Source: Bavariicoccus seileri WCC 4188
GTDB taxonomy: Bacteria; Bacillota; Bacilli; Lactobacillales; Aerococcaceae
DNA length: 60,739 nt
NCBI RefSeq assembly: GCF_000421665.1
Contig: NZ_ATXL01000008.1
Location: forward strand, 1 to 60,739
Direction of reading: 5' to 3'
The notes under the pieces are model-generated. The model saw nothing but the letters and a program-made list of their open reading frames with translations. It did not search any database and was not told where the DNA came from. The translations under genes and the position numbers were made by a program. Of this stretch, positions 1 through 8,328 are shown in pieces (the first letter of the stretch is position 1; every line of letters begins with the position of its first letter).

Positions 1-2
1 AA

Positions 3-137
3 AACGGGAAACTACGCTGGCCTAGAAAACATTCTGAAGTAAAAAAACTAACTGAACAACAAATGAGATGGTTGTTGGAAGGTTTATCCATTGAACAAAA
101 GCGAAAAATAGAGACCGCAAAACCTGGTTTTTTCTGA
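3..137 (+). CDS. tnpB: IS66 accessory protein TnpB, C-terminal 44 residues
   Basis: The open frame enters from the left edge and ends at TGA 135-137. The residues read NGKLRWPRKHSEV, later QMRWLLEGLSIEQ and finally KPGFF. The tryptophan- and arginine-rich stretch followed by a 'WLLEGLSI' segment is typical of the C-terminus of IS66 ORF2 (TnpB, often annotated IS66 Orf2-like). The role of this protein in IS66 transposition is accessory and not well defined. Only the 3' end is visible, so whether the gene is intact cannot be said. Confidence 0.8.
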   Translation, partial: NGKLRWPRKHSEVKKLTEQQMRWLLEGLSIEQKRKIETAKPGFF

Positions 138-146
138 TAAAAAAAG

Positions 147-186
147 CAGTCAATATCCTTGATATTATTAGGTTTTGACTGTTTTT
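147..186 (+). terminator. Hairpin with T-run between tnpB and tnpC
   Basis: The stem CAGTCAA (147-153) pairs with TTGACTG (175-181) and is followed by five T. Read on the plus strand it resembles a weak intrinsic terminator inside the element, so tnpC probably depends on readthrough or its own promoter. A TATAAT is present at 203-208, but no well-spaced -35 is evident. Confidence 0.5.
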
Positions 187-245
187 ATATGTGCACAAAT
201 GGTATAATAATAACTTCATCAACAAAGTGAAAAGAGGTGGATCTT

Positions 246-1790
246 GTGACGGAAACAGAAAAGCAATTGATGAAACAAAATGAAGTTTTGTTAGCTCAAA
301 TTGACGCACTTAACAAACAAGCCGAAGCCTATACCAATGAACTTCGCCTACTTCGTGAACAAGTTGATTTTTTTAAAAAGAAGTTTTTTGGTCGTTCCTC
401 AGAAAAGAGTGTTAATACTGATGGTCAATTAGATTTATTCGATGATGATGATTCTTTTAGGGCAGCAGAGACAACTGAAGAAAAAACCGTAATCGAGGAA
501 ATTAACTATAAACGAAAGAAACGTGTGGGATACAAAGCCGAACTCACAGAACAGTTACCCATAAAAGAAATTCACTGTGAATTAAAGGGAGATGATTGTA
601 CCTGTGATAGGTGTAACCAAAAATGACGTCCTATTGGAAAATCCTATAAACACGAAGAAGTTGTTTTCGTTCCTGCGACTATGTATAAAAAAGTCTATTA
701 TCAACACGCTTGTGAGTGTCCATCTTGTAAACGGGATGGCGAAGATGTTATTAAGAAAGCACCAGTTCCGAAACAGCCCATCACACATAGTCCGGCATCA
801 CCATCGGTGCTGGCACAATTGCTTCATCAAAAAATTGAGATGAGTCTTCCTTTTTATCGTCAGGAAAAAGAATGGTTAACTTATGGTTTAAAGGTTCCAA
901 GGAGAACACTAGCCAATTGGTTTATTACAGGCACTGAAAAATGGTTGATGCCCATTTGGCAACAACTAAGAGAGCATCTTTTAAAAGAAAAAATTCTTCA
1001 TGCAGATGAAACCTACTACAGACTTCTATCAAGCGATAAACAAAAAACCTATTATTGGTTATTTAGAACCATTCAACAAGCCAAACAACTGATTGTCCTT
1101 TTTCAACACAATTTAACCCGTAGTAGTACTGTCCCAGAAACATTTCTGGGCGATTATGAGGGTTTTCTTCATTGTGACGCCTATAGTGCTTATGGAACAT
1201 TAGAGAAGGTAACTTTGGTGAACTGTTGGGCACATCTGAGAAGAAAGTTCATTGAGGCAAAAGGCACCCTTAGTAAGTCCGCTAAGGCAGAAGAAGGAAT
1301 AGAATTCTGCGATGCTCTGTTTAGAATTGAACGAGAAATTCAGGATCTTCCACCAGAAAAGAAGTATCAGGTGAGAAATGAGAAATCAAAACCAATTTTA
1401 GATAGTTTTAGGCAATGGATCAGTTCTTTTCATGTTCTTAGTGGCTCTAAGTTAGGAGAAGCCATCGGCTATGCTCTCAACCATCGGACCGGTTTCATGA
1501 TCTTCTTACTCGATGGTCGTTGTGCCATTTCGAATAATCTTGCCGAACGCAGTATTCGTCCCACAACCATCGGCAGAAAGAACTGGCACTTTTCGGTAAG
1601 TCAGCGCGGTGCGATTGCGAATGGCATTGTGTATAGTTTGGTCGAGACAGCCAAGGCAAACGGCATAAATCCAACCAAATATTTTGAATTTCTCTTTGAG
1701 AAACTTCCGAATCTCGACAACCTGTCAGATTCTGTAGTACTTGAGGGTTATTTACCTTGGTCAGATCATGTTCAACTTATCTGCAAATAA
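246..1790 (+). pseudogene. tnpC: IS66 transposase TnpC, interrupted by an in-frame TGA
   Basis: The gene encodes a DDE transposase of about 515 codons. The start is taken as GTG 246, spaced from the AGAGGTGG ribosome-binding site; the earlier GTG at 237 overlaps that site. Visible parts in order: an N-terminal leucine-rich coiled coil, a Cys-rich zinc-binding segment (CTCDRC, later CPSC), then the catalytic core with HADETYYRL (first Asp), HCDAYSAY (second Asp) and NNLAERSIRPT (Glu). TGA at 624-626 interrupts the frame inside the zinc-binding segment. The frame is the same on both sides, with 'RPIGKSYKHEEVVFVP' following directly as in intact IS66 proteins. This is one nonsense substitution, not a frameshift. 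The fragments are 237-626 and 681-1790 if translated separately; the second keeps the whole catalytic core. Confidence 0.88.
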
Positions 1791-1793
1791 AAA

Positions 1794-1835
1794 AGGCAAC
1801 CGTCGGCTACATCAAGTGTAGCTCAACGATTGCCT
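1794..1835 (-). terminator. Strong hairpin just after tnpC
   Basis: AGGCAA (1794-1799) pairs with TTGCCT (1830-1835), and a second inner stem GGCTACA/TGTAGCT closes the loop. On the minus strand the stem is followed by six T (from the A-run before 1795), so it fits a terminator for leftward transcription. It would shield the transposase from antisense readthrough from the tRNA promoter. On the plus strand the tail is less T-rich. Confidence 0.5.
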
Positions 1836-1847
1836 ATTTGCCATATA

Positions 1848-1867
1848 CCCGTTTACTTCCCGCTTAC
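1848..1867. repeat. Probable right terminal inverted repeat of the IS66 element
   Basis: Read inward, the sequence starts GTAAGCGGGAAGTAAACGGG. GTAAGCG is the common start of IS66-family termini. Its partner would lie left of the window. The assignment therefore rests on motif and position only. Confidence 0.6.
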
Positions 1868-1900
1868 CTTCATGCTATTCGTTAACCCTTTTTTCCTGGG

Positions 1901-1934
1901 TTTAAGTTTAACCTTGGTGGATTTAAGTTTAACC
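1901..1934. repeat. Direct repeat of TTTAAGTTTAACC, period 21 bp
   Basis: Identical 13-mers lie at 1901-1913 and 1922-1934, between the IS66 right end and the tRNA terminator. The function is unknown. It resembles the other short tandem duplications found in spacers of this window. Confidence 0.7.
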
Positions 1935-1967
1935 TAAAAAAGGAATCTAGTCTGCACTAGATTCCTT
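1934..1967 (-). terminator. Intrinsic terminator downstream of tRNA-Arg
   Basis: AAGGAATCTAG (1940-1950) pairs perfectly with CTAGATTCCTT (1957-1967) around a tight loop. On the minus strand the stem is followed by a run of six T. It lies about 40 bp past the 3' end of the tRNA. Confidence 0.85.
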
Positions 1968-2008
1968 AAATTCAAAAACTAATTGAGCGCCTAAGAAAGT
2001 CACTAAAA

Positions 2009-2082
2009 CGTTCCAGGAGGGATTCGAACCCCCGACCGTTCGCTTAGAAGGCGAATGCTCTATCCGGCTGAGCTACTGGAAC
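2009..2082 (-). tRNA. tRNA-Arg (anticodon TCT)
   Basis: The 74-nt cloverleaf can be folded by eye. The acceptor stem is GTTCCAG with CTGGAAC plus discriminator G. The D-arm contains AGCTCAGCCGGATAGAGC, the anticodon stem-loop is TTCGC-CTTCTAA-GCGAA, and the T-arm is GGGGG-TTCGAAT-CCCTC. The anticodon TCT reads AGA/AGG arginine codons. The 3' CCA is not encoded, so maturation needs the CCA-adding enzyme, which is encoded at 57118-58371. It has its own promoter and terminator, so it appears to be a single-gene unit. Confidence 0.96.
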
Positions 2083-2092
2083 AACAAGACAT

Positions 2093-2122
2093 ATTATAGT
2101 ATAGAATTACATAAATTGTCAA
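2093..2122 (-). promoter_or_regulatory. Promoter of tRNA-Arg
   Basis: On the minus strand a perfect TTGACA (2117-2122) and a perfect TATAAT (2093-2098) are separated by 18 bp. They lie just upstream of the tRNA 5' end, as expected for a strong stable-RNA promoter. Confidence 0.88.
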
Positions 2123-2223
2123 TGTATTTTAGCTTTTTATTTCATCTCATCACGGACGCGATTCTTAAATTACCGGAGTAAATTTTAAAACAGCTGGAAG
2201 TCATCTGAATTTAATATGTCAGT

Positions 2224-2265
2224 AAAACAAATAATAAAACAACAAACAACAAAACAACAAACAAT
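2224..2265. repeat. 15-bp A/C-rich tandem repeat
   Basis: AAAACAACAAACAAC (2236-2250) is followed by AAAACAACAAACAAT (2251-2265), with a degenerate copy before them (2224-2235). It lies in the spacer between the tRNA promoter and the 3' end of the PLP-enzyme gene. Confidence 0.85.
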
Positions 2266-2305
2266 GAAAAATTGCTAGATTTAAATGATTTAAACCTACT
2301 TTTTC

Positions 2306-3565
2306 TTATTTGTTGTAAAACAAATCATAAACAGCAGCTGTATATGCTAGTTTAGCATGTTCAAACGTTAATCCGCCTTGTAAGTACATTGAAAACGGTG
2401 GACGTATTGGCCCATCAGTCGACAATTCTATTGTAGCTCCTTCAACAAATGAACCTCCAGCCATAATAATTTGATTCTCATATCCAGCCATATCAGCAGG
2501 TTCAGGAATAACATTGGAATCAACGGGTGAATATTTTTGAATGGTCTTTGCAAATGTGATCATGGCTTCACGGGACGATAAATAAACCGTTTGAATGATA
2601 TCAGTTCGAGGTGCATCCCACTTTGGATGAGTCTCGATGTCGAAATGATCTAACAATGCCGCTGCAAAAATACTTGACTTAAGGGCCTGGATAGCAACAT
2701 GTGGTGCCATAAAAAAACCTTGATAAAAATCCCTGAGACCAATCACAGTTGCTCCAGCATTTTTTCCGATTCCTGGTGCATATAATCGGGTAGCACTCGC
2801 TTTAATATACTCACTTTTACCTGCGATATAGCCACCAATTTTAGCTAAACCTCCACCCGCATTTTTAATCAATGACCCTGCTATCAGATCAACTCCAATA
2901 TCAGTTGGTTCTTTTTCTTCTATAAATTCACCATAACAGTTGTCGACAAAAACGATTGAGGAAGGACTGCCTTCCTTGATGATAGTCACTAGATCTTTAA
3001 TTTCCCTTATTGTGAAGGAATCTCGACTAGCATATCCCTTTGAACGTTGAATGGCCACAATTTTAGGGTGACGTTTTAGAGCGTCTTTGATTGCGGGTCC
3101 GTCGAATTTTCCGTCTTCTGTTAACGGCACATAATTAACGGTTATACCATAGGACATCATAGACCCTACATGATCCCCAGCAAATCCAATGACTTCTTGC
3201 AAGGTATCGTAGGGTTCGCCAGACACATAAAGTAATTCATCTCCAGGTAGTAAATTACCAAATAGAGCAACCGTTATCGCATGTGTTCCGCTAATGATTT
3301 GCGGCCGTACTAATGCATCTTCGGTATTAAAAACATCTGCGTAAATGGATTCTAGTGTTTCTCTTCCTTCATCATGATAGCCATATCCTGTTGAAGCTTG
3401 AAAATGAAAATCACTGACGTGGTGTTTTTGGAATGATTTTAGCACCTTGCTTTGATTATTCAATGCAATACTGTCTAATTTAGAAAATATTGGTCTTACC
3501 TTGTCATCCGTTTTTGCGATAATTTCTTGGTATTCCTGTGGATAATCTGCTTGCCAACTAGTCAC
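2306..3565 (-). CDS. ynbB: YnbB-like PLP-dependent enzyme (methionine gamma-lyase family)
   Basis: This 419-residue fold-type I PLP enzyme belongs to the group annotated as methionine gamma-lyase family or 'aluminium resistance' protein. Visible features are YGYHDEGRE near residue 61, VFVDNCYGEF near 205 (the PLP-contacting Asp), and SLIKNAGGG near 231, in which Lys234 is the likely Schiff-base lysine. The true substrate of this subgroup is not established; cleavage of a sulfur amino acid is an inference from the family name. It starts at GTG 3565, sharing one base with the TAG stop of hflX (TAGTG), so translation is probably coupled. In B. subtilis ynbB also follows hflX near miaA, which supports the identity. 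It is the last gene of the long minus-strand chain. Confidence 0.88.
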   Translation of the reverse strand: MTSWQADYPQEYQEIIAKTDDKVRPIFSKLDSIALNNQSKVLKSFQKHHVSDFHFQASTGYGYHDEGRETLESIYADVFNTEDALVRPQIISGTHAITVALFGNLLPGDELLYVSGEPYDTLQEVIGFAGDHVGSMMSYGITVNYVPLTEDGKFDGPAIKDALKRHPKIVAIQRSKGYASRDSFTIREIKDLVTIIKEGSPSSIVFVDNCYGEFIEEKEPTDIGVDLIAGSLIKNAGGGLAKIGGYIAGKSEYIKASATRLYAPGIGKNAGATVIGLRDFYQGFFMAPHVAIQALKSSIFAAALLDHFDIETHPKWDAPRTDIIQTVYLSSREAMITFAKTIQKYSPVDSNVIPEPADMAGYENQIIMAGGSFVEGATIELSTDGPIRPPFSMYLQGGLTFEHAKLAYTAAVYDLFYNK

Positions 3566-4797
3566 TATTTCTTCCTCCCTAAACCAAACTGTTCAATAAA
3601 TCTGGCTGGTGCAAAGCCAGTTAATATATAGGTCTCAGTATCCTCGTCAAATTCCAACGACTGTTGGATAAAGACAGAATCATATCCTCTTAATTTAGCA
3701 TATTCCTCAGGATCAAGATGTAAACTGAAAGGGGTCAAAAGACCTTTCACCTTATCTGAAATCACTTTTTTTAAGGCTTTGATATCTTCGTCACTTTTAG
3801 CTGAAATCACTATATTTGGGTAAAGTGAAGGCATAAAAGTAGTAGATATTAAATCTTTTTTATTATAAATAGTTAATCTCTCAATGCGGTCCATATCTAA
3901 TTCTTTGATGAGATTGATTACCGTATCCTCTTGCAATTGTTGAAAAGGGCTTGATGCGTCGACAACGTGAAGCAATAAATCAACGTCACTACTCTCTTTT
4001 AAAGTAGATTGAAAAGCTGCAATCAAGTTATGTGGTAAATCGTGTAAGAACCCAACCGTATCCGTTAGTGTGACCACTAAGCCATTTGGGAGGTGACACT
4101 TTCTTGTCAAAGGGTCTAATGTCGCAAATAGCTCATCTTTCTCATAAGTTTTTGCATCGGTTAATTGATTCATAAGTGTCGATTTACCAGCATTTGTATA
4201 TCCAATCAAACCCAAATCAATAGTTAAGCTATTTTTTCTCTTATCCCTTGACCTTTCTCTATGAAGATCAAGTTCAGTTATCTCTTTTTTAAGTTGTGTT
4301 ATTTTTCTTCTGATAACCCGTCTGTCAGTTTCTAATTTTGTTTCTCCTGGACCTTTTGATCCAATTCCACCTGCTTGCCTTGAGAGCGACACTCCTTGAC
4401 CAGAAAGCCTAGGCAATAAGTATTCCATTTGCGCTAATGCAACTTGTATCTTACCAGCTTTGGAATTTGCTTTTCCAGCAAAAATATCAAGAATCAGTTG
4501 CGAGCGATCTATGACTGGCAAATCGATTTCCTTTTGCAGTTCAAATAACTGACTTGGAGAGAGGTCTTGATTCGTAATGGCTAAATCACAATCGTATTGT
4601 TCTACCGCTCTTTTTGCTTCTTCAATCTTTCCAGTCCCAATAAATGTTTTAAACTTCTGATGCGATAAGTTTTGCGTCAAAATAGTTTGAACTTCACCAC
4701 CAGCAGTTTTGACTAGTTCTGTCATTTCAGCCACATTTGCCTCAAACGCTTCGACTGGCATATCGTGATTGACAGCAATAAGAATAACTTTCTCCAT
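3565..4797 (-). CDS. hflX: Ribosome-associated GTPase HflX
   Basis: This 410-residue cytoplasmic GTPase binds 50S subunits and splits or rescues stalled ribosomes, especially under heat stress. The N-terminal HflX domain contains the glycine-rich SGQGVSLSRQAGGIG followed by GPGETKLETDRR, and a helical linker precedes the G domain. The G motifs are GYTNAGKST (199-207), DTVGF (246-250) and NKKD (312-315), with a G5-like VISAKS. All GTPase motifs look intact. It lies 9 bp after miaA and overlaps ynbB by one base, the miaA-hflX-ynbB order found in many Firmicutes. No hfq gene lies between them. Confidence 0.96.
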   Translation of the reverse strand: MEKVILIAVNHDMPVEAFEANVAEMTELVKTAGGEVQTILTQNLSHQKFKTFIGTGKIEEAKRAVEQYDCDLAITNQDLSPSQLFELQKEIDLPVIDRSQLILDIFAGKANSKAGKIQVALAQMEYLLPRLSGQGVSLSRQAGGIGSKGPGETKLETDRRVIRRKITQLKKEITELDLHRERSRDKRKNSLTIDLGLIGYTNAGKSTLMNQLTDAKTYEKDELFATLDPLTRKCHLPNGLVVTLTDTVGFLHDLPHNLIAAFQSTLKESSDVDLLLHVVDASSPFQQLQEDTVINLIKELDMDRIERLTIYNKKDLISTTFMPSLYPNIVISAKSDEDIKALKKVISDKVKGLLTPFSLHLDPEEYAKLRGYDSVFIQQSLEFDEDTETYILTGFAPARFIEQFGLGRKK

Positions 4798-4806
4798 TTA
4801 TCATTT

Positions 4807-5748
4807 TCACCTCCTTAAAAAATCTGTTACAAGTCGATTTATTTTTTCTCGATCATTATCTTTCTTGTCTACATCTAACAAATCGAACCAATGACAATAC
4901 GGCATCCGATTTTTGAACCAAGTCAATTGCCTCTTAGCGTATCTTCGGCTTGACTGTTTTAATACCATTAAACATTCTTCTAATGATTTTTCACCTTCTA
5001 TATAAGGAAACAGTTCCTTATAGCCAATAGCTTTAATGGCTGTTTTGTCTTCAGTTTGATTAGTCTGTCGAAAATGAGCATACAACCATTTTGTTTCTTC
5101 AATCAAACCGTTCTCCACCATTATATCGACTCTTCGATTGATCCGTTCGTACAATCTTAATCTTTCAGTTGAAAGAGCAATACATAAATAGGATGGCGAT
5201 TCATCTGACGTAATTTCGGAAGGTTGGTCAGTCTTTTGTTTTGAAAATAATTGATTACTTTGTGAAACCTCAAGAGCTCTTTCTAAACGCCTTCTTTGGT
5301 TTAAATGAATACTTTTGGCCGATTCTGGATCAATTAAAGTTAGCTTTTGTAAGAGCTCGTCATTCGATAACCCATCGAATTTTCCCTTTTGGTGTTTCTG
5401 AAATCCAAAAGTCATATCTTCAACTAAACCTTGTAAATAAAGACCAGACCCTCCAACAATTATTGGTATTTTACCTTTACTCCATATTTGGTCAATGGCT
5501 TTGAGGGCAAGTTTTTTAAATTGAGAGGCATCATAATTTTCATCTACTGAATGTGTGTTGATTAAGTTATGGGGCACTATGTCTTGCTCCAATTTAGTTG
5601 GTTTAGCCGTCCCGATAGCAAGTTCGCGATACACTTGCATCGAGTCTCCGTTAATGATTTCTCCATTGAATTGTTGTGCTAATTCTATTCCTAGCCCTGT
5701 TTTTCCGATAGCAGTTGGACCTGCAATCACAATTACCTTAGGTCCCAC
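4807..5748 (-). CDS. miaA: tRNA dimethylallyltransferase MiaA
   Basis: MiaA transfers a dimethylallyl group from DMAPP to N6 of A37 in tRNAs that read codons starting with U. The 313 residues include the P-loop-like GPTAIGKT (10-17), NGDSMQVYREL (substrate-binding), IVGGSGLYLQGL and the C-terminal RRYAKRQLTWFKNR that contacts tRNA. It starts at GTG 5748 with ribosome-binding site GGAAGTG overlapping the end of recN. It sits between recN and hflX. Length and motifs are normal for the family. Confidence 0.96.
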   Translation of the reverse strand: MGPKVIVIAGPTAIGKTGLGIELAQQFNGEIINGDSMQVYRELAIGTAKPTKLEQDIVPHNLINTHSVDENYDASQFKKLALKAIDQIWSKGKIPIIVGGSGLYLQGLVEDMTFGFQKHQKGKFDGLSNDELLQKLTLIDPESAKSIHLNQRRRLERALEVSQSNQLFSKQKTDQPSEITSDESPSYLCIALSTERLRLYERINRRVDIMVENGLIEETKWLYAHFRQTNQTEDKTAIKAIGYKELFPYIEGEKSLEECLMVLKQSSRRYAKRQLTWFKNRMPYCHWFDLLDVDKKDNDREKINRLVTDFLRR

Positions 5749-5759
5749 AAGTTCACTTC

Positions 5760-7466
5760 CTAATCAGTCTTATTCTCAGTGCTTATTATTTTTTTGTTAG
5801 TAGATGCTTCTTTGATCATCTCTTTTGAGTGTTCAAGGGAGAGTGTTGTAATTTTACTTCCAGCTAACATTCTAGCTACCTCTGTCACTTTGTTCTCTTT
5901 ACTTAATTGAGAAACAGTTGTCACTGTTCGACCGTGTTCTGTTTTCTTTTGGATGAGATAATTATGATCAGCCATAGCCGCAACCTGTGGATGGTGGGAA
6001 ATCGCTAACACTTGATTTTCTTTTGATATGACAGCCATTTTGTTTGCGATTGCTTGCGCTACTCTTCCTGATACTCCAGTATCAATCTCATCAAAAATCA
6101 TACAATCAAACTGATGATGGTGGGACAATATAGCTTTGATGGCAAGAATCAAACGTGATAACTCTCCACCACTAGCAACTTTTGATAAAGGATTAAATAC
6201 TTCGCCTCTATTTGTAGCTACCTCAAAGAAAACACGTTCATTACCCTGAGAAGCAAAGCGACCTAAAGGCTCAAAAGCAACCCGAAATCTAGCCTCATCC
6301 ATATAGAGACTTTGCAATTCTTCTTCTATTTTTTCTTTTAATTTATGGGCAGTATTAAGTCTTAGATCATGCAGTTGTCGAGCTGATTTTTGAAGATTAT
6401 TTTTCACGTTGGTTAAAGCATCTGATAGTTCAGGAATACTTCTATCGCTGTCACTTAGATTCTCAAGCTCTTTCTTTAAATTTGACAAATATCCAAGGAG
6501 ATCGTCACTATACTTTCTTTTTAAAGCTTCTATCCCATGAGCTCTTTCCTCTAAAAAATTGAGACGCTTATCATCAAATTCCAGATTCCCTACAAGATCA
6601 TGAATGCGTTCGGTTGCGTCAACTATGTTATAATACGCATCGCTAAGTTCTTGATTTATTTCAGACAATCCTTGTTGATAATCTTCTATTTCTTTCAAGT
6701 GATTGATTGCCTCTTTCAGATTCACTGATAGATCAAAATCTCCTTGCGCAATTAATTCAGAGGCACTAGTCAGTCCTTCAGCAATTTGTTCATAATGCCT
6801 TAAAACGTCTAATTCTTGACTGATTTCTTCTTCCTCACCAGCTGAATACTGTAACTCTTCAATGTCATTAATTTGAAAGTTCAACGTGTCCATTCTTTGC
6901 TCTTTTTCACGAGAAGACTGTTCAATCTCTTCAATTTCTTTTTTTAGTGATTTGTACTGTCCATAAAGAGCGCTGTAGTGTTCTTTGGCGTCGCTAAGAT
7001 CTTTACCACCAAATTGATCTAATAAGCGAAGTTGGTTTGGTTCTGCTAATAGCAATTGATGTTCTGACTGACCATGGATATCGATTATACTGGACATTAT
7101 ATATCGTAGTTGAGTAAGTGTGACTAATGTCCCATTAATTCTGATTGTATTGCTACCCTTTCTTTTTGAGATGATACGTCTAACAATTAACTGATTATCA
7201 CTGAACTCAATTTGCTCATTACTCAACTTTTTTTGTAATGTATCATCTTGGTTAGGAAAATAAAATAACCCCTCAATTTCTGCTTGTTCGCATCCGTAAC
7301 GGATCGCTTCACTTGTTGCTCGGTCTCCAAGAATTAAGCCAACCGCATCTATCAATATTGACTTACCGGCACCAGTTTCACCAGAAAGAACATTGAGACC
7401 ATTTTGAAAATGAATCGCAACAGTCTCAATTATTGCAAAATTTTTGATTTGGATTTCCTGTAACAT
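5760..7466 (-). CDS. recN: DNA repair protein RecN
   Basis: RecN is an SMC-like ATPase that acts early at double-strand breaks. I place the start at ATG 7466 (MLQEIQIKNFAIIE), preceded by GAGGGATCTT; the frame stays open 12 codons further upstream but those residues do not fit the family. The 568 residues carry Walker A GETGAGKS (29-36), a long central coiled coil (about 150-380), the ABC signature VASGGELSRL, Walker B MIFDEIDTGVSG and a switch histidine in AISHHPQVAA. In Bacillus recN follows ahrC/argR; here it follows tlyA directly, with argR absent. Confidence 0.96.
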   Translation of the reverse strand: MLQEIQIKNFAIIETVAIHFQNGLNVLSGETGAGKSILIDAVGLILGDRATSEAIRYGCEQAEIEGLFYFPNQDDTLQKKLSNEQIEFSDNQLIVRRIISKRKGSNTIRINGTLVTLTQLRYIMSSIIDIHGQSEHQLLLAEPNQLRLLDQFGGKDLSDAKEHYSALYGQYKSLKKEIEEIEQSSREKEQRMDTLNFQINDIEELQYSAGEEEEISQELDVLRHYEQIAEGLTSASELIAQGDFDLSVNLKEAINHLKEIEDYQQGLSEINQELSDAYYNIVDATERIHDLVGNLEFDDKRLNFLEERAHGIEALKRKYSDDLLGYLSNLKKELENLSDSDRSIPELSDALTNVKNNLQKSARQLHDLRLNTAHKLKEKIEEELQSLYMDEARFRVAFEPLGRFASQGNERVFFEVATNRGEVFNPLSKVASGGELSRLILAIKAILSHHHQFDCMIFDEIDTGVSGRVAQAIANKMAVISKENQVLAISHHPQVAAMADHNYLIQKKTEHGRTVTTVSQLSKENKVTEVARMLAGSKITTLSLEHSKEMIKEASTNKKIISTENKTD

Positions 7467-7491
7467 AAGATCCCTCACTTGATGACTGTCT

Positions 7492-8328
7492 TTAATGATC
7501 AAGAAAAACAGTATGTGCTTCAGTTACGACTTTTTCAATTTTTTCTGACCAAGACGAACCCGACCACTCGATTTCAGAATTGGTAGCCTTATTCTTTAAA
7601 TGAACAAGAAACTCGATATTACCTTCTCCACCAGTAATAGGAGAGTAAGTCAGATCAATTGGACAAAAACCTAAGTCTATAGCGGTTGTTATCGTATTAT
7701 GGATGACATCTTTATGGACTTGTTTATCCTTCACAATGCCTTTTTTTCCAATAAATTCTCTTCCGGCTTCAAATTGAGGCTTGATCAATGCTAAAATATC
7801 AGCATCTTTTATTGCAATATGGCTTAGAGGTGGAAGCATTAGCTTTAAAGAAATAAAGGATACATCTATGGATACTAAATTTGGTTGACCAAGTGTAAAC
7901 ATTTCTGGTTTGGCATACCTAAAGTTGACTTTTTCCATGACGCAAACACGTTTATCTTGTCTTAATGACCAAGCCAGTTGGTTATAGCCAACGTCGAGTG
8001 CATAGGACATTGATGCTCCATGCTGCAAAGCAGCATCAGTAAAGCCACCGGTAGAAGCTCCAACATCCAATAGGATCTTCCCAGTACAGTCAATATGGAA
8101 ATCCTCAATAGCTTTTTCTAACTTCAAGCCACCTCGAGACACATACTTTAGTGGTTGACCTTTTATAATCAAAGAGGTATCATCATCAATTTTTTCACCT
8201 GGTTTATCATATCTGAGGCCATTTGCTTCATTTAAAATCTGACCTGCCATAACCATCCTTTTGGCTTCTTCTCTACTTTTTGATAAACCTTGTTTTAAGA
8301 CAAGGACATCTACTCTTTCTTTAGTCAT
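7492..8328 (-). CDS. tlyA: TlyA-family rRNA 2'-O-methyltransferase
   Basis: This 278-residue protein has an N-terminal S4 RNA-binding domain (about 4-60) and a FtsJ-like Rossmann methyltransferase domain. The SAM-binding LLDVGASTGGF lies at 87-97. Candidate catalytic residues are in GGLKLEKA, SIDVSF and LIKPQFEAGR. Mycobacterial TlyA methylates cytidines in 16S and 23S rRNA; the old label 'hemolysin A' has little support. The exact target in this organism is unknown. It overlaps ispA by 8 bp and precedes recN by 25 bp, matching the Bacillus yqxC position. Confidence 0.92.
   Translation of the reverse strand: MTKERVDVLVLKQGLSKSREEAKRMVMAGQILNEANGLRYDKPGEKIDDDTSLIIKGQPLKYVSRGGLKLEKAIEDFHIDCTGKILLDVGASTGGFTDAALQHGASMSYALDVGYNQLAWSLRQDKRVCVMEKVNFRYAKPEMFTLGQPNLVSIDVSFISLKLMLPPLSHIAIKDADILALIKPQFEAGREFIGKKGIVKDKQVHKDVIHNTITTAIDLGFCPIDLTYSPITGGEGNIEFLVHLKNKATNSEIEWSGSSWSEKIEKVVTEAHTVFLDH

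Larger units (their letters stand above)
1..1867 (+). mobile_element. IS66-family insertion sequence, 3' part
   Basis: The element holds the end of a TnpB-type accessory protein, then a TnpC-type DDE transposase, the usual IS66 gene order. The likely right terminus is the sequence at 1848-1867, whose reverse complement starts GTAAGCGGGA, the GTAAGCG start typical of IS66 ends. The left terminus lies outside the window, so no target-site duplication can be checked. The transposase is interrupted by a stop codon, so this copy is probably not autonomous. It sits about 140 bp from a tRNA gene. Confidence 0.88.

Noticed and set aside
592-843. Second ORF across the IS66 stop codon.
   Set aside because: It is in another frame from the transposase, which continues in its own frame past TGA; no sign of a programmed frameshift.
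7492-8328. Hemolysin A virulence gene.
   Set aside because: The S4 plus FtsJ-like methyltransferase architecture and position beside recN indicate an rRNA methyltransferase.
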